Origin: Gammaproteobacteria bacterium
Lineage (GTDB): Bacteria > Pseudomonadota > Gammaproteobacteria > Chromatiales > Sedimenticolaceae
Reading direction: 5' to 3'
Assembly (NCBI GenBank): GCA_020445165.1
Contig: JAGRHE010000197.1
Location: forward strand, 1 to 5,061
Length of the DNA: 5,061 nucleotides
Shown here piece by piece: positions 1 to 5,061 of the stretch (positions within the stretch are counted from its first letter, which is position 1; each line of letters starts with the position of its first letter). The notes under the pieces were generated by a model. That model saw nothing but the letters and a program-made list of their open reading frames with translations. It was not told where the DNA came from and did no database searches. The position numbers and the translations under genes are program-made.

Positions 1-836
1 TGGGTGCTGAGCCGCAGGGACAGGCTGGTCGCGAGCGTCAGGGCGAGTGCAAACACCAGACTCGTGCTGAGACTTTCCGTGATCGGCATGACGAAGCGCT
101 CGTGAAACTCCCCCTGACCATTGAACAACTGCTTCGCCGACTCGATATTCAGCATCCGCTTGCGGAGCAATATGTCGTCTGGCCGACCGCGCAAACTATC
201 GAATTCGCTGCGTATACAGTCTCCGGATACCTCGACGCACGAGTTTTCCGCGTAGGTATAGGCGCGCACGCCAACGTACTTTTCGAGTGCGCGCTCGATC
301 TCATCTGCATATTGCGCGACTACCGTGGGAGAAAGGTCAGGGTGGCAGCACCAAAAGTCGTATCTCTGGTGCAGTGCGAGATCGTGCGCGAATTCATCGT
401 CCGGTACCAGCGATGCGATGCGTTGAGTGATGGGCAGCGCAAACGATAGTGGGTTGATCGCCACGCTGTAGAAACATGCGCAGTACAGGAGTCCGGTGAG
501 CAACAGGATACGCGCGCGTCGCGGCCCCAGGCGTGGCCGCAGCTGCTGTGAGATCCAGAGCAATAGAAAGGTCCAGCCCAGCACTGTGAGCCATGCCGTC
601 ATAGCCGTTACGCCGGCGACATCGGGGGGTGACGTGGGCTCGATCGGCCAAAGTGCAGCGAGGACAAGAAGCACAATATTGGCAACGACCAGCGAATACC
701 AGGCGAAGTAATGTACCCGGGTTCGCCATACCCAGGGCCAATGCAGCAGCAGCCAGCGATCGAGGCGTCGCAGAAAGCCTGGTGTAAGCGCAGACAACAG
801 ACGATTACGTGGGATCGGTGCGCTGTCGGGTTGCAT
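1..836 (-). CDS. Multi-pass membrane protein, partner of ABC ATPase (partial, runs off left edge)
   Basis: The minus-strand frame is open from an ATG at 836-834 to the window edge (278 full codons, no stop), so the C-terminus is missing. The N-terminus is basic (FLRRLDRW, VWRTRVHY) and precedes hydrophobic segments at about residues 45-63, 80-97 and 110-128. A soluble stretch of about 130 residues follows, then a fourth hydrophobic segment at about 258-276. The arginine-rich linker between segments 2 and 3 (QQLRPRLGPRRARI) places that side in the cytoplasm, which puts the 129-257 loop in the periplasm. That loop holds four cysteines (C163, C164, C200, C207). The gene begins 15 bases after the ABC ATPase stop, in the same frame, and no strong ribosome site is visible; TTG at 848-846 is an alternative start. 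The position suggests the membrane subunit of the ABC complex. I do not recognise the family by name, and the substrate or signal is unknown. Confidence 0.8.
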   Translation of the reverse strand, partial: MQPDSAPIPRNRLLSALTPGFLRRLDRWLLLHWPWVWRTRVHYFAWYSLVVANIVLLVLAALWPIEPTSPPDVAGVTAMTAWLTVLGWTFLLLWISQQLRPRLGPRRARILLLTGLLYCACFYSVAINPLSFALPITQRIASLVPDDEFAHDLALHQRYDFWCCHPDLSPTVVAQYADEIERALEKYVGVRAYTYAENSCVEVSGDCIRSEFDSLRGRPDDILLRKRMLNIESAKQLFNGQGEFHERFVMPITESLSTSLVFALALTLATSLSLRLST

Positions 837-851
837 TGATGTATGCAAGCT

Positions 852-2102
852 TCAGTGGAACAGCTGCTTGGCGGATCGGCTGATGTCTCTGAAATACTCG
901 ACATCGACACCTTGGTCGAGTAGTAGCTGCAGCAGTTCGCGCTGTGTCACTTGCAGCGGCAGCGTCACCACGTACGCTATGCCGGCATGCTGGATCTGTA
1001 GCAGACCGAGCCGGGTCAAATGGTCCCGCAGTTGGTCCTCCGGGCAAGAGGTGCGCAATTCGAACGTATTTGCGTCGCGTTCCGCGCCGAGTTCGCCGGT
1101 TCTGCCACTGAACTTGACCCTGCCGTTTTCGAGAAAAAGGATATTGTCCGCGATTGCCTCGACCTCATGCAAATGCTGCGAGCTGATCAGTACGGACATG
1201 GGGTAGCGCAGCCCGTCAGCGAGATTGCGCAGGTCCTTGAGGACGATCTGCTGCGCCTTGAAATCGAGATTGGCGAGTGGCTCGTCGATGATCAAGAGCT
1301 TCGGCTTCCAGACCAGTGCGCGTGCGAGGTAGAACCGAAGCTTGAATCCGCCGGAGATCTCCGACCACTTCTTGTTCAAATGCTCGGAAAGGCCCAACCG
1401 CTCGACGACGAAGCCGACTTCGCGCTCGTTGTCTTTCCCTCTTATCCCGTGGATCGCAGCCTCGAACTGCAGGTTGTCCAGGATCGTGCCATACCATTTC
1501 GGCAGCGCCTGTGGCACGTATGCAACGTGTTCGCGCACCCTGACCCAGTCAATGCCGCGAATGCCGGTGCTGTCCTCGGACAGTGTCGAGAACCGCATGC
1601 TGCCGTGGTCATGCGCCAGTTCACCGGCAACTATCCGGAACAGGGTCGTCTTGCCGTTGCCATTTTCACCCACAACACCGGTAATCTCACCGAGGCGAAG
1701 CTCGAGGTTGATATCTCGCAGATTGAAGCCCGAGTTCCTAAACGTCTTGCCAAGATCCTGGCACTGGAACACGGTACCGCGCGGCTGCTGGATATCGCGG
1801 TAGCGCTGTTGGGCTTTGTCTACGAGCTCGTCGAGCGGCTTTGCGGCCTCTCCGCCTGGATCCATTTGGAAGTCGGCAGCGATGTCGTCGACCAAGCCGA
1901 GCATCTCGGACAGTACTTTGTCACGATCCTCGTCGCTGCCCGCCTTGCGGTAGTTCAGCTTCAGGATGAACGCCATGTGACGCAGCCTGCTGCTGCGCGC
2001 ATAGGCGTTGGCGAACATGACCAGTGAATTGCCGCCTTCAAGGGGATCAGCCTGTATGCTCGAGCGCACCTCGGAGACGAGATTTTCCAGCTCCCGGGCC
2101 AT
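852..2102 (-). CDS. ABC transporter-type ATPase with N-terminal EAD-like helical extension
   Basis: This 416-residue cytoplasmic ATPase should power or gate the membrane protein encoded next. All nucleotide-site motifs are present: Walker A GENGNGKT (145-152), Q-loop Gln198 (YVPQ), signature ISGGF (249-253, a variant of LSGGQ), Walker B KLLIIDEP with Asp273/Glu274, D-loop NLD (278-280) and H-loop His310. The tail (about 345-416), ending DISRSAKQLF, resembles the C-terminal region of ABC-2-type subunits that usually ends SLEDxF. Residues 1-105 are an extra helical domain not found in ordinary ABC subunits. Residues 50-74 (NYRK, then RDKVL..ML.LVDDI) match the end of the stand-alone protein encoded upstream (NFRR, then RNKLL..AL.LMDSV), with about 12 residues missing between the two blocks. 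The ATG shares one base with the preceding stop (TGATG), pointing to coupled translation. The ATPase call is firm; the role in defence is inferred from neighbours. Confidence 0.93.
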   Translation of the reverse strand: MARELENLVSEVRSSIQADPLEGGNSLVMFANAYARSSRLRHMAFILKLNYRKAGSDEDRDKVLSEMLGLVDDIAADFQMDPGGEAAKPLDELVDKAQQRYRDIQQPRGTVFQCQDLGKTFRNSGFNLRDINLELRLGEITGVVGENGNGKTTLFRIVAGELAHDHGSMRFSTLSEDSTGIRGIDWVRVREHVAYVPQALPKWYGTILDNLQFEAAIHGIRGKDNEREVGFVVERLGLSEHLNKKWSEISGGFKLRFYLARALVWKPKLLIIDEPLANLDFKAQQIVLKDLRNLADGLRYPMSVLISSQHLHEVEAIADNILFLENGRVKFSGRTGELGAERDANTFELRTSCPEDQLRDHLTRLGLLQIQHAGIAYVVTLPLQVTQRELLQLLLDQGVDVEYFRDISRSAKQLFH

Positions 2103-2401
2103 CAGTTGCGGTCTTCCGGTAAAGCGATGACGCTGTCCATCAGCTCAAGTGCCTGGAAAAGTAGCTTGTTACGTGTGGTTTCGATTTCACTATATTTGGC
2201 CGTGCCACGGCGTTCGGCCTTGTCGAGGCGTCGAAAGTTTGCACTGATCACGATGACCTCGTTGAGACAGTCATCCTTCCCGTCGGAGAAGTCGCGCACG
2301 AAGTCCATCAGGCGATTCACTGCGTCTACCGGATTGTCGTCAGCAAACAACATCTGGATCTCGCTCCTGCGGTCAGCCACGTTGTTGGCGGAAAGGCTCA
2401 T
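2102..2401 (-). CDS. Stand-alone effector-associated-domain-like (EAD11-like) adaptor protein
   Basis: A 99-residue, charged, wholly helical-looking protein with no signal peptide or membrane segment. Residues 48-85 align without gaps to residues 39-76 of the TIR protein encoded upstream, sharing E48, I50, A54, K61, R64-R65-G66, E72, E74, R77, F82, A84 and L85. The pattern (hydrophobic helix, RRG turn, second helix with R..+hhF.AL) resembles effector-associated domains of the EAD11 kind as I remember them; these mediate like-with-like association in bacterial conflict systems. It lies between the TIR and ABC genes, and its TGA overlaps the ABC start, so an adaptor between effector and membrane complex is a reasonable inference. 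I chose ATG at 2401 because the domain begins there; the frame extends to a TTG at 2488, adding 29 low-complexity residues. Catalytic residues are absent. The domain name needs a profile search. Confidence 0.75.
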   Translation of the reverse strand: MSLSANNVADRRSEIQMLFADDNPVDAVNRLMDFVRDFSDGKDDCLNEVIVISANFRRLDKAERRGTAKYSEIETTRNKLLFQALELMDSVIALPEDRN

Positions 2402-2417
2402 GCGTATCCGGTGGGCT

Positions 2418-2537
2418 CTAGGACTGGACGAGATCGGGAGCGACTGAGTGCGCAGGGAAACGGTCGGGCGTATGGCACTCTGGCGCAACCGCGGCGACTT
2501 CTGTGCTTGATTCGAACTGCGTGGACATGAAGTTCAT
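2418..2537 (-). CDS. Possible 39-residue small protein between TIR and adaptor genes
   Basis: The 132-base gap between the TIR stop and the adaptor start holds an open frame whose ATG (2537-2535) overlaps the TIR stop as ATGA and whose TAG (2420-2418) lies 16 bases before the adaptor start. An AGG lies a few bases before the ATG. The product (MNFMSTQFESSTEVAAVAPE...VAPDLVQS) is rich in Ser, Pro, Ala and acidic residues, looks disordered, and has no membrane segment or known motif. It could be a real small subunit, a translated spacer that keeps ribosomes moving to the adaptor, or chance. Spacing and coupling are the only support; composition alone does not show that it is coding. Confidence 0.3.
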   Translation of the reverse strand: MNFMSTQFESSTEVAAVAPECHTPDRFPAHSVAPDLVQS

Positions 2538-3391
2538 TCTACCTGTCCGCGATGGATCTGCTCGATCGCTGCCACCAGACGCGGCAGGGTGTTGGCCCAT
2601 GCGGCGTCGCGAACGTCGAGGCAGAGCGTGTTGCGCAGACGGTCAAGAATTTTTCCGAGGTTGTTGCGTAGCTCGAACAACCGAGACTGTTGTCTTTGCA
2701 GGTCGCTACCATCGATCTTCCTCTGGGCGTACTGCGCGAGGAGTTTTTCAATTTCCTCCAATTTGGCATCGATGCGATCCGTCGCCGCGAGGCGGAAATT
2801 GACGTCCAGAAAGGTTTCATCCAGGTAGGTCGCTATCAGTTTGTCTTCGTGCGACAACATTTCCGAGTAAAGTGTCAGCGCGTTTTCGAGTCCGCACCAG
2901 GGAGAGAGCAGACTGTCTGATGACACCACGGATATCACCGCATCGGAATCCGAAACGCTGCGCCGAATGAATTGCTCGATATCTTCGCCGGGCCGCATGT
3001 CGGTGTCATCGATATGCACCTGTATGCCGTGATCCTCCAATCCGGACTTGATTCGCCGCACCGCGTCGGCGTCCTGTCGGCTGTAGGACAGGAATGCGGC
3101 GGCTGATGGGGAGCCCGGCGTGAGTGTGCCCTGACTCCAGCTGCCGGCTTCGCGCAGGATGTCGAGGGCGGCGAAGCGCACGCGACTGCGAATGCTTTCC
3201 TCCTCTGCCGCGCTGATCAGTCCGCGGCGCCGGTTTTTTGCCGCCTTGACCAGAGTTGCCTGGTGTTGGATCAACTCGCTGCGGAGTTCCTGTTCGTCAT
3301 GCGCCTCAGTTTGCGCCTGCATCTTCTCGAGCGCGGACTCGACCTTGTCGGCGGCAATGAGTGATTCGACCTGGGCTACAAAGTCATCCAA
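2534..3391 (-). CDS. TIR-domain effector with N-terminal EAD-like module
   Basis: This 285-residue soluble protein starts with a helical module (1-82) that matches the stand-alone adaptor. A short linker (SWSQGTLTPGSPSA) leads to a TIR domain: strand A FLSYSRQD (100-107), helix A to strand B (SGLEDHGIQVHID), BB-loop region D131-M-RPGED, and SPWCGLEN (163-170), where Glu169 sits at the position of the catalytic glutamate of NAD-cleaving TIR enzymes. A charged helical tail (about 205-257), probably coiled coil, follows, as in many bacterial TIR proteins. Family knowledge suggests NAD+ hydrolysis or production of a cyclic ADP-ribose signal once TIRs cluster; activity here is inferred. The start is a TTG at 3391 with GGA nine bases upstream; an in-frame TGA at 3406-3404 rules out a longer protein, and the next in-frame ATG (residue 24) would cut the module. 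It is the first gene of the operon. Confidence 0.88.
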   Translation of the reverse strand: MDDFVAQVESLIAADKVESALEKMQAQTEAHDEQELRSELIQHQATLVKAAKNRRRGLISAAEEESIRSRVRFAALDILREAGSWSQGTLTPGSPSAAAFLSYSRQDADAVRRIKSGLEDHGIQVHIDDTDMRPGEDIEQFIRRSVSDSDAVISVVSSDSLLSPWCGLENALTLYSEMLSHEDKLIATYLDETFLDVNFRLAATDRIDAKLEEIEKLLAQYAQRKIDGSDLQRQQSRLFELRNNLGKILDRLRNTLCLDVRDAAWANTLPRLVAAIEQIHRGQVE

Positions 3392-3441
3392 TGGCTCATT
3401 CCGTCAATTCGGATGTTGGAAATCCCGCAATCTTGCGCAGG

Positions 3442-3447
3442 ATATTA
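3442..3447 (-). promoter_or_regulatory. Possible -10 element for the TIR operon
   Basis: TAATAT on the minus strand, about 50 bases before the TTG start of the TIR gene, is a good match to a sigma-70 -10 box in otherwise GC-rich DNA. No convincing -35 hexamer lies 16-18 bases upstream, so it is either a weak or activated promoter or a chance match. Confidence 0.22.
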
Positions 3448-3971
3448 CGTGCTCGCCGCGTCAGCCACCAGTGCCGGAAACTGTTCCCAGCGGGGAATGG
3501 TCAGCCCCGTTCGACGTGCCTCAGGACGGGTGGTCCAGTTAGTGCGACCGGGTGCACGTCATGCTGTCCGCTTCGTTTTCGGTCCGCCGATCGACAGACG
3601 GTCATTGGTCGCGTGCCGAGCATTGTGAATACGGCTATCACTAGGTACCGCCCCGGGAAGGCGAGGGTCGCGTACCGATGTCGTCCTTTGCTCAAAGGGG
3701 CAGACGCTGGGATGCAGGTCGAGGAGCGGTGCCAAAATCACGAGGACAGTTGAGCCAGCTACCCTGTATGGATGCGGGAGTAAGACGGCGCGGAGAAGCG
3801 CGGGTTTCGGCGCAATGCCGGCGTTGCCTCGGGCACGAGCGATCGAGGCAAGCCAATGGATTGGGCTTCCTGCGTGTCGGGGTCGACTCGCCCTTTGTTG
3901 TCGCTCGTACCGTGAGCCGGGCGGACGCGTACATGACGCGGGATCTCCAACCCTCGAATCGGCTATCTGAT

Positions 3972-3975
3972 GGAG
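3972..3975 (+). promoter_or_regulatory. Ribosome binding site of the dehydrogenase
   Basis: GGAG ends nine bases before the ATG at 3985. It supports that start, which also places the Rossmann strand VIGFIGLG directly at the N-terminus, as is usual for the family. Confidence 0.6.
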
Positions 3976-3984
3976 TGACACGAC

Positions 3985-4905
3985 ATGACGAAACCGGTGA
4001 TAGGCTTTATTGGGCTTGGGCTCATGGGTCGCGGCATGGCGACGAATATCCTAAAGAACGGATATCCGCTGGTGACCATGGCGCACCGTCGGCGCGAGGC
4101 GGTCGATGCGCTGGTGGCCCAGGGTGCGGCAGAGGTGGCGAGTCCGGCCGAGATGGCGTCACGTTGCGACGTGATCCACCTCTGCGTCACCGGCAGCCCG
4201 CAGGTCGAGGCCGTGGTGCGTGGTCCTGACGGGATCCTGGCGGGCGGACACGCCGGCCTGGTCGTGATCGATTGTTCGACGGCCGACCCGGTCAGTACGC
4301 TGGCACTGGCGGACGAGCTGCGCGCCGCCGGCATGGCCCTGGTCGACGCGCCGCTCAGCCGAACGCCGAAAGAGGCGATGGAGGGAACGCTCGACACCAT
4401 GGTCGGGGCGGACCCGGAGGTTTTCGACAGGGTCCGCCCGGTGATCGAGACCTGGGCCGGTGTGATCGTGCACCTGGGTGCGGTCGGGCTTGGCCACACG
4501 ATGAAGCTGATCAACAACATGATCGCCATGGGGTACGCGGCGCTCTATGCGGAATCGCTGGCGCTGGCACGCATGGCAGGGCTCTCGGCCGAGCAGTTCG
4601 ACAGCGTGATCCGGCCCGGTCGGCTGTCCAATGGGTTCTACGAGACCTTCATGAAATGGACGCTGGAGCGCGACGAGAACGCGCATCGCTTCGTCGTGCA
4701 CAACGCGCTCAAGGACATGGACTACGTCGGCAGCCTGGTGAATTCATTGGGTGGCGTGAACCCGATGCACGCCGCAATCCGCAACAGCTTTGCCGCGATG
4801 GTCGCTGCCGGGCAGGGTGATCGCTACGTGCCGATGTTGGCCGACTTCGTGGCTGGAATGAACGGGCTGGACACGGAGTCAGGTCACGCGCTGGCGCAGT
4901 TGTGA
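3985..4905 (+). CDS. NAD(P)-dependent beta-hydroxyacid dehydrogenase (3-hydroxyisobutyrate dehydrogenase superfamily)
   Basis: A 306-residue cytosolic oxidoreductase, normal length for the family (about 290-310). The N-terminal Rossmann fold opens with VIGFIGLGLMG (GLGLMG at 10-15), which binds the dinucleotide. The substrate loop is DAPLSRTPKEAMEGTL (121-136), the catalytic lysine K174 lies in GHTMKLINN (170-178), and the helical C-terminal domain has KDMDY (243-247). The family interconverts beta-hydroxyacids and semialdehydes (3-hydroxyisobutyrate, tartronate semialdehyde, sulfolactaldehyde and others). The usual SGG of the substrate loop is SRT here. From memory, an Arg-Thr pair at this place is seen in sulfolactaldehyde-reductase-like (YihU) members, so the usual 3-hydroxyisobutyrate assignment is unsafe and I give no symbol. 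Third positions are strongly G/C, more so than in the opposite-strand operon. It stands alone on its strand within the window, and no pathway genes are visible. Confidence 0.93.
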   Translation: MTKPVIGFIGLGLMGRGMATNILKNGYPLVTMAHRRREAVDALVAQGAAEVASPAEMASRCDVIHLCVTGSPQVEAVVRGPDGILAGGHAGLVVIDCSTADPVSTLALADELRAAGMALVDAPLSRTPKEAMEGTLDTMVGADPEVFDRVRPVIETWAGVIVHLGAVGLGHTMKLINNMIAMGYAALYAESLALARMAGLSAEQFDSVIRPGRLSNGFYETFMKWTLERDENAHRFVVHNALKDMDYVGSLVNSLGGVNPMHAAIRNSFAAMVAAGQGDRYVPMLADFVAGMNGLDTESGHALAQL

Positions 4906-5061
4906 GATCAAGGTGAGATCAAAGGATCAAGGGATCCAGGGGTCGGGATCAAGGCGGGATCAAGGGGTCGGATCAAGGGGATCAAGGGGTCAGCGGATCA
5001 AGGGGTCAGAGTACTTGATCGCGGAAGGGGGGATCAAGGGGTCAGAGTACTTGATGGGGGA
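4903..5061. repeat. Irregular GATCAAG short-repeat array, REP-like, reaching window end
   Basis: Starting at the dehydrogenase stop codon, GATCAAG recurs at 4906, 4925, 4947, 4958, 4971, 4980, 4996 and 5032, with variants GATCAAA at 4917 and GATCCAG at 4933. Most copies run into GGGTC. Spacing is irregular (8 to 16 bases) before the last two copies, which are 36 bases apart and carry a longer unit continuing AGAGTACTTGAT. The GGGGTCAGAGT core resembles the REP-type sequences found near RAYT (REP-associated tyrosine) transposases in many proteobacteria; no transposase lies in the window. The array probably continues past the right edge. Confidence 0.85.
4996..5020. repeat. Perfect 7-bp hairpin unit within the array
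   Basis: GATCAAG (4996-5002) and CTTGATC (5014-5020) are inverted copies around an 11-base spacer GGGTCAGAGTA. The next unit (5032-5055) repeats the arrangement with GATCAAG and CTTGAT, losing the last pair. A hairpin with a GGGTC-type loop fits a REP-like element better than an intrinsic terminator, because no T-run follows. Confidence 0.6.

Larger units (their letters stand above)
3392..3984. other. Gene-poor divergent intergenic region, no convincing gene
   Basis: About 590 bases separate the two outward-facing starts. Open frames on both strands are made of low-complexity Arg/Pro/Ser/Gly translations without recognisable domains, and I see no tRNA or rRNA. Possible structures are an imperfect palindrome at 3812-3827 (GCAATGCCGGCGTTGC) and a bulged hairpin at 3846-3871 (AGG-c-AAGCC-AA / TT-g-GGCTT-CCT with a TGGA loop). 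Promoters for both flanking units should be here. It may also hold a decayed gene or a small RNA. Confidence 0.6.

Noticed and set aside
102..449. 115-residue plus-strand frame near the left edge
   Set aside because: It is antisense to the membrane protein frame, which has clear hydrophobic segments and runs on from the ABC gene.
1020..2027. 335-residue open frame on the plus strand
   Set aside because: It lies wholly antisense to the ABC ATPase, whose Walker A, signature, Walker B and H-loop are all intact. Long antisense frames are common opposite GC-rich ABC genes, and the translation has no domain I recognise.
2402..2488. Longer version of the adaptor protein from a TTG at 2488
   Set aside because: The extra 29 residues are low-complexity and fall outside the module shared with the TIR protein; the ATG at 2401 is the simpler start.
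3361..3753. 130-residue plus-strand frame overlapping the TIR start
   Set aside because: It overlaps the TIR 5' end on the opposite strand, is rich in Arg and Cys, and shows no recognisable family.
3559..3981. 140-residue minus-strand frame in the intergenic gap
   Set aside because: The translation is low-complexity Arg/Pro/Ser without domain features and has no good ribosome site; the overlapping frames on other strands look equally random.
3985..4820. Other frames inside the dehydrogenase (for example 4272-4820 plus and 4159-4701 minus)
   Set aside because: They are shadows of a well-recognised gene with strong third-position G/C bias; their translations are Arg/Gly/His-rich without motifs.
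4903..5061. CRISPR array
   Set aside because: Units are 7-13 bases with spacings of 8-16 bases and no spacer-like unique segments; the pattern is that of degenerate tandem or REP-like DNA.

Overview
The window looks like chromosome of a GC-rich proteobacterium. A gammaproteobacterium is my guess, from the codon use of the dehydrogenase and the style of the GGGGTCAGAGT-type repeats at the right edge; the sequence does not prove it. There are two units facing away from each other, separated by a gene-poor gap of about 590 bases, and a short-repeat array follows the right-hand gene.

Left part, minus strand, read from 3391 down to 1: a compact operon. In order it encodes a TIR-domain protein with an N-terminal helical module (3391-2534), a possible 39-residue small protein (2537-2418), a stand-alone helical adaptor-like protein (2401-2102), an ABC ATPase with its own N-terminal helical extension (2102-852), and a multi-pass membrane protein that runs off the left edge (836-1). 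The genes overlap or nearly touch (ATGA, TGATG and 15-base junctions), so they are probably one transcript with coupled translation.

The helical module of the TIR protein and the stand-alone protein align by eye without gaps (13 identities in 38 positions). The ABC ATPase N-terminus carries a shorter version of the same pattern. They resemble the effector-associated domains (EADs, nearest to the EAD11 type from memory) of bacterial conflict systems, which join proteins by like-with-like contacts. The inferred picture is an immune-like system: the ABC ATPase and membrane protein form an envelope complex or sensor, the stand-alone protein is an adaptor, and the TIR protein is an NAD-consuming effector recruited through the shared domains. 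The ABC/membrane combination with TIR and three EAD-like modules is the candidate unusual system here.

Right part, plus strand: a beta-hydroxyacid dehydrogenase (3-hydroxyisobutyrate / tartronate semialdehyde / sulfolactaldehyde reductase superfamily, 3985-4905) with high G/C third positions, probably a metabolic gene unrelated to the operon. From its stop codon to the window end lies an irregular array of GATCAAG-type units that grows into hairpin-forming copies resembling REP-type elements.
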